Notes: generated from the sequence alone by a model not told the origin. DNA of 64,000 bases from Lepraria neglecta (GCA_033220425.1 CM065652.1:3410001-3474000); one strand, 5' to 3'. Numbered from the stretch's first letter, positions 1 through 11,155 are shown. Translations and numbers: made by a program.

Positions 1-523
1 GGGGAATATCCCCAGAAGGTTCTGCACTGAAAGCGTTCGAGGGGGTATCGGTGGATGAGTGCGGTCAATCCAATCTCGAGTCAAGGCATCTAGGATACAT
101 TTCTGCATAGATCGACACTGTCCGAACGTCAGCCAGCTTGTTGGCGCGCTAAAGCGTATGTCAGCCTTGTTGAGCTGCTTGAAACGGAGACATTGGGTAA
201 GGGCGAGGTCGGCAGGTCCTAGCGCACATGAACTCTACCACTCTATTAGTTCGAAAGTTGAATGCGGCAACTTGAGGACTTACAGCATATGACGTGTCAA
301 GCATCACTTCACGAATGAATGGTCTGAGTCGAGATGAGAATACTATCCGTCTGAGCGATCGAGGGCTGTCAGGCTTAAGCGTTATCCGTTCAAAGACACA
401 TTTTTTGGCAAGCTGCTCCCATGTTGAGGATATCAGGAGAAGCTGTCGGGCATCTGTTGGTGGGACGTGGTTAATGATCATTTCTTTGATCTTTGTTGGC
501 AAGGTCCCGAGAGAGGGTGTCAT
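1..523 (-). pseudogene. F-box protein gene, 3' part cut by window edge, probably broken
   Basis: The first exon opens with an F-box-like stretch (TLPTKIKEMIINHVPP, then QLLLISSTWEQLAKKCVFER), the usual start of the large F-box families of filamentous ascomycetes whose members are thought to recruit targets to SCF ubiquitin ligases. The first 100 residues resemble the divergent copy at 1049-2860 (KEAIIDHLLPQEARVLRLVS). After about residue 100 the matching sequence continues in another frame (QCLRFKQLNKADIRF, about positions 1-205) up to the window edge. A GTAAGT...TAG intron at 219-284 is possible, but it does not restore the frame I expect, so a frameshift is more likely. The F-box identity is fairly sure, the broken state less so. 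Confidence 0.6.
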
Positions 524-1048
524 TTTTCCTTGCTGATAGTGTCAATACTTCAGGGGCTCAGCCTTCGCTGTGTTGAGAAGATTGAGACTTGGAAATGAAT
601 ATGATTCATCCTGGGTGTTACGCTCCACGAGTCCAGTGAATGTGTCACACAAAAGGTCATCTGCCTTTCTCAGCGCATTCCTGAGACCAGGTTTGACAGC
701 ACGTACGACGACTATTCGAGAGTAGAAGAAGTCGAGAAGCGCTCTGAGGCACTGTATCACAAACTTTCTGTGGAATATAGCTGGGGTGCGCGGCCATGAC
801 TTCAAGTGTCACGAGTGTAAGCAAGTAACGCATTGGTGGATATTTGTTTGCGTCAACATTGTAATACTTCGAGCGGCTGCGGCCGTGTAAAATGGTGACA
901 CGATACTGGAAAGGACATCTTTAGGATGTAAGCACAGTTTGAGATTACAAGGGCAGCCAGGTTGAGTCTGACCTCTCGTGACGCACTTCGTTGGCACCTT
1001 AACACATGAGGGGTCCCAGCTCCTTTCTCTCACAGCCAGTGCCTATCC

Positions 1049-2860
1049 GTGGTTTCCAACTTAGAGAATCCTAGACAACATTGCATAACACATGTGCAGT
1101 TACGTGGCGAACACATAACACAGCGGGGAATTTTCTTTATATTCCATGACTTCCCACACCCTAGAGTTGCACTTCCAAACTTCATTGCCACTGACAGGAA
1201 AAGTGTGGCGTCTCCTTTTCACAATGCACCTATAGAACTCAAGGAAGCGATTATCGACCACTTGCTGCCTCAAGAAGCCCGTGTACTCCGATTGGTCTCG
1301 TCAGAATGGAAGACGCTCGCTCACACGCGTATCTTCGAACGCGTTGCACTTCACCACAACTACGCCAGCGCCGGACGGCTCGAGAATATTTTGCTTTCTA
1401 CTCGTTCCAAACCATGTATTCGAGAGATCAAATTTGAGTCGAGAAAACTGGTAAGCTTCCACTTTCCAGAATCTATAAACAATCTAATCGATGCCAAGGA
1501 TGATCTTCTGAACGAGCTCCACGGGCAGGTGAACTATGTCCTTGCCTATTTTCTCCAGTCCAAGCAGCTTGAGGAAGTCGATATGCGCTTCACCAAGCCT
1601 GGGCATTTCGGTCTATTGGACCAGTCCCCTTTTTGGCAGAGGGATGCCCTCTCAATACTAGTCCGGGAATGGAACAAACCTGACAATTAGCCATTGCATC
1701 TCCGGTCACTCGCACTGCAGTATCTGCATCCTGAGTTTCAACGACCCTGCTTCGCTACTCTTATGCCTGTTGATAGGCATGATCATCCCTCGGAAGAGAC
1801 AATACGAGACGATCAAGAGACAAGATCTCGTGTTGAGCTTCTGCTAAGCCGCTTTGAGGCACTCAAATTTCATATGTGGTCTCCAAATTCCAGCTCCGGT
1901 GCCGACTTAATAGGTGAAATTTAGACCGAAGATGGGCTCAGAGGAGATCTCACGAATTCTATCAACACTTTCCTGGATGTTGGATAGCACCGACCAAGTC
2001 CAATCCGAATACCCTCGTGCTGTCTGCAAATCATTGTACGTGCATCTTCTACTTTATTGTCCTCCCTTTCATGCCTCCCTTGGATATTAAGCCATACTTA
2101 AGGGGTAAAATACACGCCTCCGCTCTCGAGCATATCTTGCAACCCAAGCAATATCAAGCAATATCAAGCAATATGACTGCTAACCCCAAAATGTATATAT
2201 AGATTGGGGGTTCTTCCCTAAAGTAGACTTCCGCGGCACTTGTCTCCCAAATCTGCAAGTCCTCGCCCTCAGAAAACATACCTTCAGCCACGACTGGCAA
2301 ACCGGCTGGATTCTGAGCCACTCAAACAGCCTCAAGAAATTCTACCTACGCGATTGCTTAATGCTCTATAGAATTTCTCACATCTATAGCAGGAAGGATC
2401 CATTCGACCACGAAGGATACATTCGAAGTCTTCGCAACATACGGGACAGTGATCTTCATATGAGGAATCAATATTATGATCATAAACGCTGGGCAGATAG
2501 TCTGACACAGTTTGCTACGAGCCTATAGAACTTGGAAGTCTTCCGGATGATGAATATCGACGTTGAGGAAGAAAATCTGGAGCCATTTGATGAGCGAGGC
2601 ACAGCTGGGACAGAGAACATCCACGACCACGCTGAGTTTGAGACGCTCCTGAACGAGAATCATGATGTGCAGTTCTTGAGAGTTACAGGGGTGCGAAATG
2701 GATATATGTTTCCCAGGATGAATACGACTGGAAATCAAAGCGTGACTGGCGAGTTGACAATGAAGCTTTGGAAGCGTTGGAGAAATTTGTTAGCGACCGG
2801 TTGATGATTATGGGTAGGCGTTATGTTGGTCATATTGGTCCTCGTCCTAAGCCAGCTTAA
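1049..2860 (+). pseudogene. F-box protein pseudogene with several in-frame stops
   Basis: The sequence reads as an F-box protein: APIELKEAIIDHLLP, WKTLAHTRIFERVAL, then leucine-rich segments such as LPNLQVLALRKHTFSHDWQ (from about 2244) and a C-terminal ALEALEKFVSDRL ending in TAA at 2858-2860. No in-frame ATG precedes the F-box; a GTG at 1205 sits where the ATG is expected. Stops at 1688-1690, 1922-1924 and 2526-2528 are all TAG. Two of them fall where Gln (CAG) would read naturally (DN-Q-PLHLRSL and TSL-Q-NLEVF). A frame change near 2720 separates the last 45 codons. It stands back to back with the F-box gene at 1-523, so the pair is probably an old inverted duplication. Confidence 0.75.
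2146..2174 (+). repeat. short tandem decamer repeat
   Basis: The decamer ATATCAAGCA is present twice in full with partial copies on both sides. It lies in a degenerate part of the F-box pseudogene between its two readable halves. Confidence 0.8.
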
Positions 2861-3118
2861 GCTTTCTACCGTATCAGACATGGGAGCAAGGATTTCAGAT
2901 AGGTAGTTGGGATGCGTGTAAATGTCGCCACATTGTTCAGTCTTTCTCGGTTGATACATCTTTTGCATTTAGAGCGGAAACGTGCTCGAAATATCTCTCA
3001 TGTCATGAAGGGTTACAGATCTTATTATTTTAGGAAGTAGAGATATACATGAATCCTCTTATGCAAAAGTATACACAATAGTTATTAAGGAATGCGTGCC
3101 TTCCGCAATAACATCTGC

Positions 3119-3835
3119 TTATAACGTCCGATTGTGTGGGACAACGACATCGATGAAAGATCTCTCGGAAGTCTTGCATATGCAATTCGCAGATCGTTCT
3201 ACATACCATCGTTCGCAATCGCTACGTACATGCTCGATGGCATCATCGGCAAGCCGATAGTGCGGGGAAGCCAACACCATTTCTCTCCTACCAAAGATTT
3301 CCCCACTCAGAGGGTCAAATTTCCCACAGGGGGTTATCTTGTGTGTCGTCAGCTTACAAATTATTAAGATAGGAGGAAACATTAACGTCCGATTAGTAAC
3401 CCTCCACCTCTCCGGCGTATAAACCAACATATCCAAATACTTCTCATAATTCACCAACCCCATCCCCGCCTTCGGTCCCGTCCCGACGAACGTAGCAGTC
3501 AAATAAGTAATCGCAGTAGCCTCCTCGCTGACGACATCAATAAACTGCGTACCATACGAGTGCTGGGTGAGCGTATTCTCGAGAGCCGGAGTGAGGAATC
3601 CAATGATAGCTGGAATGCGATAAAAGTTCCCCGTTGGTGGAGGGGAGGCGAGGGGGGCATCCTCGCTGAAGAGTTCGGGGAGGATGGTGTAGTTCTTTGA
3701 GTCGACTGAGAGGGAATATTTTGCGAGTGTGTTTTTGATCTGGACGTCGGCGGAGGCTTTGGCGAATACGGTGGCAGAGGGGAGAATAGCTAGGGCGGGG
3801 AGGATTAGGGACAGGGAAAAGTTTTTGAAATGCAT
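3119..3835 (-). CDS. Secreted SnoaL-like (NTF2-fold) domain protein
   Basis: The reading frame gives 238 residues. Residues 1-25 are a signal peptide (SLSLILPALAILPSATVFA), so the product should enter the secretory pathway. Residues about 28-160 look like a SnoaL-like polyketide-cyclase/NTF2 fold: a first helix (DVQIKNTLAKYSLSVDSKNY), then GTQFIDVV and YEKYLDMLVYTPERWRVTNR with the WRVTNR ending typical of these proteins. Such domains are found in cyclases, dehydratases and proteins of unknown activity, so no reaction can be assigned. The last 70 residues do not look like the family. A GTAAGC donor with a nearby CTGAC lies just after the PPILII codons, and splicing there to a TAG acceptor would create TGA at the junction and end the protein at about 165 residues. 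Start at ATG 3835. Confidence 0.7.
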   Translation of the reverse strand: MHFKNFSLSLILPALAILPSATVFAKASADVQIKNTLAKYSLSVDSKNYTILPELFSEDAPLASPPPTGNFYRIPAIIGFLTPALENTLTQHSYGTQFIDVVSEEATAITYLTATFVGTGPKAGMGLVNYEKYLDMLVYTPERWRVTNRTLMFPPILIICKLTTHKITPCGKFDPLSGEIFGRREMVLASPHYRLADDAIEHVRSDCERWYVERSANCICKTSERSFIDVVVPHNRTL

Positions 3836-4464
3836 TTTGCACAGGGATGATCGAAGAATCGGAGGTGAAACGATTGATGGAATGATTATGTTTTTGAACT
3901 TACCACATTACCTTCTAGGTGCTTTACGTCCAACCCCGCAATGATGGCATGCAACCTGCTGAAAAATGACTGGCGGAAGAGATACTGATCAGGCCGTCCA
4001 GTCAGAACTAGAGAGGACCTGCATACTTAGAACGAACCCTGAGGCGTCGGGTCTTAGGGCCCGCGGCAATGGTTCTCCAAGCCAATTGACAAGGTGCATA
4101 TAGGGAAAGACATGTGAACCCGAAAATAATTAAGAAGAGACGACAAGCGCATGTATTTGGTTGAGAATGGACATTTTTACCGAGGATGCTCAAGTTCCCC
4201 ACATTGTGCTGGCCTAAGATGTTCTAGCGCTGCCACGCAGCATTCAACGTAGAGCTGCAGGGAACAACGAACATCCTTGAGCTAAGTCTGGACTGGTATG
4301 CTTGGCCTTGCTTCAGTAGCATCTCTTCAGAATGAAATCTTACCAAGAAAACTACGAATTCTATACTGAAATACAACACCCTAGAGTATGCAATTTTCCA
4401 ACTCCACAAATTTTCAGTTCAAAAGATGATTGTATCGCCTACCTTTTCGCAAAACCCACACTCA
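3836..4464. other. gene-poor interval
   Basis: No reading frame here has protein-like composition. It holds the upstream region of the SnoaL-like gene and the downstream region of the repeat adhesin pseudogene. Confidence 0.5.
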
Positions 4465-7357
4465 TTACATCAATACACAACATCTTACAACCGCCACCAC
4501 ACTCATAACCTTTGCGAAGTCAGGTCTCCTTCTCGCTCCCTTCCCCTCAAAAGCCACAACCCCCGTCTGCGCCGCCCCAGGTCCAAACCCACTCATGACC
4601 CATCCACCTACACCTACAGCCTCCGTACTACTCCCAACCACGACATCCGTGCCTCCAGCGGCAAAAGAAACCGGTGTACCGCTGACGGTAATGGCCCAAC
4701 CTTTCCTCAATGTCTGCCCGCCAATGATGAAATCTCCCGCTGCATCCTCCGTGTAAGTTTGCACTGCGAAAGTAATCGTCGCGGTGTCAGATCCGGTGAT
4801 GGTAGCAGTACCGAGAATCTGAGTGCTGCTTCCGATGACGGCGGCCGTTCCTTCTGCGCCATTGACGGTAATAATTGCGCCTTTTGTGAGAGGCTGACCG
4901 TCGATAGTAAAGGCCGAGGAGACGTCAGCTGTATACGCTGTGCCCTCGAAGCTGAGAATTAGTGCTTCAGTGAATGTTGCTGTCGGAGCAAGCAGCTGGG
5001 TGCTTGTTCCTATATCCGCGAATGTACCGCTCACGGCAAGGGAAATTGAGCTACTTGAGACAAAAATGGCGCCACCTGGCGTCAGAGTTTGACCATCGAT
5101 AGTAAACGCGGAAGACACGTCCGCTGCGTAGGTCATGCCATTAAATGTGAGGACCGGCGTTTCGGTGGGCGTCGTCATCGGAGCCAGCAATTGGCTGCTT
5201 GTGCCCACAACAGCAATCGTACCCCCAGGGACAAGGGAGATGGGGGTATTTGAGATGGTAACGGCGCCCCCTGGTGTCAGAACCTGGCTGCCGATAGAGA
5301 AAGCCGAGGAGGCGTCAGCTATATAGGCCGTGCCACCGAATGTAAGGATTGGTGCTTCAGTAGGTGGTGGCGGCGTAGCTAGTAATTGGGTACTCGTTCC
5401 CACGACTGCCATTGCACCGCCAATGGCAAGAGAAATAGGAGTATTGGAGACGGTAATAGCGCCGCCTGGTGTAAGAGTTTGGCCTGCAACGATGTATTGA
5501 GAAGCCGAATCGGCGGTGTATGCGGCGCCAGCGATTTTAAGCTGGCCTGCCGATTGCACTGCAATCGGAGTGATTAATGTCTGTTTGACTGAGCTGGAGC
5601 CAATCGCTGCAACAACACCGTCCGATGCAAGGTATATCGGCGTACCAGAGGGATTTATAGACGAGCCTGGAGCAAGCGTTTGACCGGCGACGATAAAGTG
5701 AGGTGCGGAGTCCGCAGTATAGGTGGAGCCAGCGAATGCCAGGACGGGTTTTTACTGAGACTGGGTCACTGTCGCTGGATCATTGCTTGGCGGTTGAGGA
5801 TTTGTCCGTACATCGTTGTTCAAGGGTTGAAGACTTGCTGCTGGGTCAATCCTGCTCACCGTGGGTGAAGGCTACGGGCCGCCTTGAGACGGAAGATCTG
5901 CATTTGATGGTTAGCTACTCCCCACTGGATTACCCTCGTTTGTAGAGGTGAAGTCGGCGGATCGCCTCCGGACTGAGGAGCAGCTTGTGATGGATGTTTG
6001 GGTTCTCCCGTGCTGTCGGGATCCACGTTATTCGGTGCCTGGGTACTCTCCCGTGGATCACTCTCGCTCGGTAGAGGTGAAGGCGCTGGGTCGCCTTGGG
6101 AAGGAGGATCCGCTTGTGATGGATCTTGTGGTTCTCCTGTGCTATCAGGATCCGTGTTTTGGTCATATTGGGGACGCCCTGCATTGGGAGGCGCTAGCTG
6201 TTTATTCAACGTTGGCGACGGCGAGGCGCTTCTGGGCGCACCGGTCATTGGAGCTAAAGAATGCAGTGGAGTGGACGCTGGAGCTGCACTGAGAGGTGGA
6301 TCCAAAGTTTTTGAGGGACCGGGTGCCAACAAAGCGTTGGTCGGAACAAGGACGCGGGGAGGATCGTGGATATTACCTAGTAACAAGTATTGCATGGCAG
6401 AGTCGTCATAATTCGACCAAGCAGGATTCAAAGCTTGCACTTGAGAGGGTAGCGCCAGTCTAGGGAAGCAGTCATCGTAAGAAGATGCGCTATAGTTGTT
6501 TGGTGAAATCGTGCAATTTGAACGCAGTTCAGCGTAGTTGATTGCGCTAGGTATGTCGCTGTCATCTTCCGTGCACAAGTCCGATAGATTGAATGCAATT
6601 GTCGTGCTGGCAATTGTCGTGCGGATGGTTCCACAGTCGTTGGTCGCAGCCACATCATTAGAGATAACATATGCTGAGGGAGATATGCTAGGTAACGAAG
6701 GGTCAGTAAATTCCAACGTCCAAGCAAAGACACAGCTTACTATGTATACCCATCCGAAAATATAGAGGCAACATTTCGTACCGGCACTGGCGTTGGCTAG
6801 TATATCAAGTTAGCACTCGCGACTGTTAGGTCGCAAGACAAGGCATCGCAACATGGTGATGTATAGGTCGGCGCTCATCGGGTGCTTGAGGGGTCATTTG
6901 TGGCAAGAAAGCTTGTGAAATCTGCTGCCTCGAGCGAATAGCCGCGGTTGCGTGCACTGGGATTCTGGCCAGAGAAAAGAGGACCCGCATTGTTAACTTG
7001 GAACTCATTCCACCCAAAACTGGACATGACAGGTCCACTCCAGTACTTGTCAAATCGTGATGGTGGCGAACTCTCCTAACATGGACCGTCAACCAAAAAA
7101 GGTTAGCAAAACTTCAGGCCCATTCTGCAAGAGACGTTGAACTTACCCGTGTCACTATAGTTCACGAAGCAGCCTGGATCGCAGCAACGAGCGAGCGGCG
7201 CCGAACCGTCTGCTTCTGCAGCAGTCTAATTGAGCATGTGATTGGAGTGGGTAGCATTACTATAGCTCTGGTCGTTGCTCGGTACCGAGCCCTGATTCTC
7301 GAATGGGAACGCGTTCGAACAAGTAGCGACGAGCATCAATACAAGGCCGACCTTCAT
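4465..7357 (-). pseudogene. Secreted repeat-rich adhesin-like protein gene, broken in its N-terminal half
   Basis: The N-terminus (ATG at 7357) is a signal peptide MKVGLVLMLVATCSNAF. Further exons encode a Cys-containing region (LARCCDPGCFVNYSDTG; SSFGWNEFQVNNAGPLFSG) and an Asn/Cys segment (CTISPNNYSASSYDDCF). A long Pro/Ser/Gln-rich stretch with DPDSTGEP repeats follows, then six repeats of about 63-70 residues built on AYTADSAS...GQTLTPGGAI...VVGTSTQLL, and a short hydrophobic end that could be a GPI-anchor signal. The design is that of a cell-wall adhesin-like protein. Stops interrupt it: TAG at 7226-7228 just after the signal region, TGA in the next exon (about 6870), a frame change near 5940, then TAA 5911-5913, TAG 5872-5874 and TAA 5752-5754. 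Most replace a natural Gln or Arg. The repeat block and the segment 5940-6716 stay open, so decay is recent or partial. Confidence 0.65.
4520..5751 (-). repeat. six tandem coding repeats of about 190-210 bp
   Basis: Each unit encodes a beta-rich module with the landmarks YTAD, a short GGQTLTPGGAI-like turn and VVGTSTQLL. Copies begin near 5745, 5555, 5355, 5145, 4935 and 4780, and the sixth (TYTEDAAGDF) is the most diverged. All six stay in one open frame, unlike the region upstream of them. Confidence 0.75.
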
Positions 7358-8325
7358 CTTGGCAGTCACCAATATATCAGCAGCCGATGTAAGCGGCAAT
7401 CCAAGGAATCCAGAAGGTCGCAACAAGCTTTTGAGCGGACAGAGACCCGAAAGATGTATAACACTAGAGCAAATATAGCAAAGAAAACGGAATGAGAAGG
7501 CCTCTTGAGCAATGCGGCGCCCTGGACGACCACCTTTCTATGAGGCAATTCCGTGCTTGTTTATGAAGAGATATAGCTGTCAGGAGAAAAGGATAACTTA
7601 GTCATAGTGTTGCATAGCCCTGTTGCTTTTGAAAAGCAATCACGCTGGGAAGAGTTTTCAGCCTTACTTCGCATGATTTGGCAGCGCCCCAGACCGAGCC
7701 AGACTCAATTTTGGGGCTGGACATCTGTGGCTTCTTCTTGGTCCCATAAGTCATCGACTTCCGTCCCATAGTATGTACCTTAGTGTGCATAATGCGCACG
7801 AAAGGCAATCCGCTTCGAGCCTTCTTTTGGCTGTGCTGGGTAAGGCTAAGACGAGGACGAACATGCCTGAGGAGCACTTGCATAATGTATTTGGGACTTG
7901 ACACTTTGCATGCTTGAAAGCCCACTAAATGATCCACCTGAACGAATCGATGGTTAATAATCCATACGGATTTAGGGCTGAGTTGTTGAAGGATTCTTTA
8001 CAGCGGGAAGTCTTTGGGGACGGAACGAAGCGGCTCGGCCCCCTTCTGCAGGCTGGAGTCCAAGGGTCCGGGATGCCTCATTCTTTCCATCACCCCGTTC
8101 ATCTACATAGATGGCACACAAGGTCGTCCTGCGCCAATGCCCTTCTCTCGATCTTGGCGTGGCAATTTGCGACAAACTCCTTCAAAGCTCTAGCTTCTGC
8201 CATTCTCGACCAGGTCTTTGATGACGCTTTCTCTCCTGCTGGCAGCATATTGCTGTCCCGTCTATTCGGCGTCGAGGATCGCGATGTCCGTTCTTGTCCA
8301 ATCTTGCTTAAACTTGCCTCCCGGC
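7358..8325. other. gene-poor interval
   Basis: It lies between the start of the adhesin pseudogene and the 3' end of SEC6. The longest frame (111 codons on the minus strand, 7602-7937) has no recognisable motif. I see no RNA gene or element here. Confidence 0.4.
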
Positions 8326-10572
8326 TCACTTCACCTTGCTCATAATAGTCTCAGGTCCGCGCTCCACGTAAACCTCACTCGCTTTCGCTTTCACACTGCT
8401 CAGCATCGCCCTGTCCCAATCATCCCTAGCCCTCAAAACACTCTCCACCCAACCCATCTGCACATCCCAATACTCCCTCTTAAACGCCTCATACACGGTC
8501 ACCGCCGCTTGCTTGTCTGCCTCCAGTAATCTAACCAGATAATCCACCACCCGCCATTTCCGCTTAATACTCGCGAAATCCGGGAACTTGCCAAAGAAAT
8601 CAAATGTGGTTAGGACGTCGTCTTTGAATTTCTCTGTAAAGGGGTCACCGCGACGGAATTTCGCGCCTTTGTTACGGACTGAGCAGAGATAGCGAACTAG
8701 GAGCTCGTCGGCGAGTTCTTCGGCAAAGATGTCTTGCATGGAGTGGTGCAGGACGTCTTTGTAGTCGCCGATGTAGTCTTCGAAAGTCGTGATAATGCGT
8801 TTCATGCCGAATTCCGTGTACCATTTTGGGGTAAAGAATTCGGGAATCACGGGGCGGAAATCGACAATGAAGATCAACGAGACGAAAGTTGTGATGCAGT
8901 GCGTTCCCAAGTCTACGAAACCGTCGCGTAGGGCTTCGCATTCGGCGTTTGCGCGTATCATGTATTTAGGGGAGACGAGGGTTTCGAAGTCCCGCTGGAA
9001 ACGTGTCAGGTAGCCTACTTGGCCGGACTCTTCGTGGTCGTCTATGCATGCTATTTGGTCGTTGGCGACGGCTACGAGCCAGTCTTGCAGGACTTGCAGC
9101 CCTTCTGATTCGGCGGAAGGGGTTTTATATTTTGCGGATTCGTCATCGACCATTCTCTGCCAAAGGGATTGGCGCTGTTTGAGGGCCACGAACATAGCAT
9201 CGATGACACCTTCGGCGACATCGTTGCGGCCTGAGTTTCCGGCTACGAGGAGCTGTTCTCGCAGCATACGCCACATGTCTCCAAGGGTCTTGGTACGGAA
9301 GTAGCCGTGCTCGTTGGTGTCGAGGGAGTCGTGTTGGCGCTCTTTGAAGGATTTCTGGTCGGTCTTAAACATGCGGTCCATCCATTCGTCGACGGATTTG
9401 ACTATCAATTGCCGGTATTCGCGGATGACTTCTGGTTCTCTGCTGTCGAGGACTGGGAGCTGGAGATCTGCTTGGGACCAGCCTAGTTTGGCCATCTTTT
9501 GGTAGTATTTTTCAACCCAGTCGACGATTGCGAGCATGTGTGGTGGACTGAGCTCGGGGTCGTCGATACTTTTGATGAGCCAGTTGTGCATTAGACTGTG
9601 GTAGATGTCTGTGTATGTTCTGAAAATCTTCCACTTCTTTGGCATCAACTCCGTCATGCCTTGCTTGACGGCGAATAGCTCGTTGAAGTACCAGGCCATT
9701 ATTTTATTAAGTTTGTCGGGGTCTTCGAGGAACTTCTGTTCTGCAGCGTCGAACTGGTCTTGGGCGTGCATCTCGATGGCTTCTAGGAATTTCTCTTTAT
9801 AGCCGCGTAATTGCCTGGAACTGCTGTTCATCGACTTGAACCTGGAAGCCAGGTCTTTGTATTCTCGTTGAGCGTCTTGTAGTGCTTTGACCTTTTTATC
9901 GCTCTTCTCTTCCTCCTCGATGATCACGGCTAAGCGCACCACCATGCTGTGGTTGTCTGTCTGTATCAGATGAATCAAGTTCATACATGCTGTCCCAATA
10001 TGCTCATCAAACCAGGTCACCACGTCGTCCAGACGGTCGAAGTGATTCTGTAGGGTGTTCTCCAAAGATGCATCCGAAGCTTTTTTGATCTGGTCCATGG
10101 CATCATCTCGTATATCCCGTAGCTGTGTAAGCCCGTAATGCACGTTGAGTATATTTGGCTGATTTTCAAGATCCTGGTCGTCCTCAGTCAGGAGCCTCGC
10201 GAGCTCATCAAGTCTGCTGTCGAAAGATTCGATATTCGCCTTTATGGTCTCGACTTGAGAAAAATTTCTGTGCACCTGGGAGACCAGATTGATATTGGGG
10301 AAATCCCGGATCATATTCTGTGACTCGGCGCATAGCTTGTCGATCTTCATGAGCTCCTCCTTGATCTGATTGACCGTTCTTTGCCCATCCCCAATTGAGT
10401 TCATGCCCGACTGCGTAATCTCCAATTGCTCTTTGAGCCCGACTTTGAGCTGGCCATCGACCGCCGCCTTCTTGCGAATGAACTCTGACTTTAGAAAGGA
10501 AATCTTGTCGAGGTCTTCGGGGTGCCGTAGTAGCTCCGCGAGCTGTACGGTCACACCGTCCGTGTCGGCCAT
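8326..10572 (-). CDS. SEC6: Exocyst complex subunit Sec6
   Basis: A single exon gives 748 residues, close to yeast Sec6 (about 805) and to other fungal orthologues. The sequence matches the Sec6 family along its length: an N-terminal coiled coil (residues about 20-130), the stretch MAWYFNELFAVKQGMTELMP near residue 295-315, HSLMHNWLIKSIDDPELSPP shortly after, and a C-terminal alpha-helical bundle ending VYVERGPETIMSKVK. Sec6 is a core subunit of the octameric exocyst that tethers secretory vesicles at growing hyphal tips and septa, working with Sec3, Sec5, Sec8, Sec10, Sec15, Exo70 and Exo84. It is transcribed away from the uL30m gene across a 322-bp gap. Start at ATG 10572. Confidence 0.95.
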   Translation of the reverse strand: MADTDGVTVQLAELLRHPEDLDKISFLKSEFIRKKAAVDGQLKVGLKEQLEITQSGMNSIGDGQRTVNQIKEELMKIDKLCAESQNMIRDFPNINLVSQVHRNFSQVETIKANIESFDSRLDELARLLTEDDQDLENQPNILNVHYGLTQLRDIRDDAMDQIKKASDASLENTLQNHFDRLDDVVTWFDEHIGTACMNLIHLIQTDNHSMVVRLAVIIEEEEKSDKKVKALQDAQREYKDLASRFKSMNSSSRQLRGYKEKFLEAIEMHAQDQFDAAEQKFLEDPDKLNKIMAWYFNELFAVKQGMTELMPKKWKIFRTYTDIYHSLMHNWLIKSIDDPELSPPHMLAIVDWVEKYYQKMAKLGWSQADLQLPVLDSREPEVIREYRQLIVKSVDEWMDRMFKTDQKSFKERQHDSLDTNEHGYFRTKTLGDMWRMLREQLLVAGNSGRNDVAEGVIDAMFVALKQRQSLWQRMVDDESAKYKTPSAESEGLQVLQDWLVAVANDQIACIDDHEESGQVGYLTRFQRDFETLVSPKYMIRANAECEALRDGFVDLGTHCITTFVSLIFIVDFRPVIPEFFTPKWYTEFGMKRIITTFEDYIGDYKDVLHHSMQDIFAEELADELLVRYLCSVRNKGAKFRRGDPFTEKFKDDVLTTFDFFGKFPDFASIKRKWRVVDYLVRLLEADKQAAVTVYEAFKREYWDVQMGWVESVLRARDDWDRAMLSSVKAKASEVYVERGPETIMSKVK

Positions 10573-10894
10573 TTGGCCGGCTTCAGCTCGTGCTATCGGT
10601 GTTGAAGTTGGAGACTGGCAAGCTGGCTTGGCATCGTCCCAAAACCGCGCTAAGTTTTCTCAGCTCGAACCTATCTCAACTTCTTCAAACACTTCTGCAC
10701 TGAATCAATCGCATACTTCTCAACTTCGCAGCAACTCTAAATTCGTATATAGGGCTACACAGAGTAAGGCTTATCCTATCTTTATTTTAGCGTTAGGTGC
10801 CACCTTGGGCTGACTTGCTACGAAGCACGCATAAAGCAATTCCCCTAGATTCTCTTCGCGTCCACCTTGCTATCTTGTCGATATTGTCAACACT
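10573..10894. promoter_or_regulatory. divergent promoter between SEC6 and mitochondrial uL30 gene
   Basis: These 322 bp separate two ATGs pointing away from each other, so both promoters and 5' leaders must lie here. No TATA box or named operator stands out. Confidence 0.55.
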
Positions 10895-11155
10895 ATGCCG
10901 TTCTTCAAGATCACTCTCATCCGATCATCAATTGGCCTGCCCAAGAAAACGCAGGGCGTGCTCAATGCTCTGGGCCTACGAAAGCGAATGGCGACCGTCT
11001 TCAAGCCGGTCAACCCCTCGACCGCAGGACAAATTATGAAAATCAAAGAGCTAGTTGCGGTATCGGAAGTCGAGTCGGCGATGACAGACGCTGAGATGCG
11101 AGCATTGAGGAAGCCGGATCCGGGATACTACATTGAGACGCCAGGTTTGGGATGA
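10895..11155 (+). CDS. MRPL33: Mitochondrial large-subunit ribosomal protein uL30m
   Basis: The 86-residue product has the uL30 fold: FFKITLIRSSIGLPKKTQGV, then LNALGLRKRMATVFKPVNPS, and a second helix with IMKIKELVAVSEVE. Yeast Mrpl33 has the same length. The protein belongs to the mitochondrial large ribosomal subunit and is imported without an obvious cleaved presequence, as in yeast. The C-terminal MRALRKPDPGYYIETPGLG is longer than the bacterial core. The gene has no intron. Another frame stays open for some 35 codons after the stop (DEEVNEWIDGRK), but no splice signal joins it convincingly. Confidence 0.88.
   Translation: MPFFKITLIRSSIGLPKKTQGVLNALGLRKRMATVFKPVNPSTAGQIMKIKELVAVSEVESAMTDAEMRALRKPDPGYYIETPGLG

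Noticed and set aside
809-1033. 74-codon minus-strand frame between the two F-box genes
   Set aside because: Cys-rich by chance, no signal peptide or splice partner.
4426-4962. 178-codon plus-strand frame
   Set aside because: Shadow of the adhesin repeats on the other strand.
7602-7937. 111-codon minus-strand frame
   Set aside because: Basic, no domain, no neighbouring exons; kept as gene-poor DNA.
10780-11094. alternative frames overlapping the uL30m gene
   Set aside because: The uL30m frame matches its family along the full length; the others are shadows.
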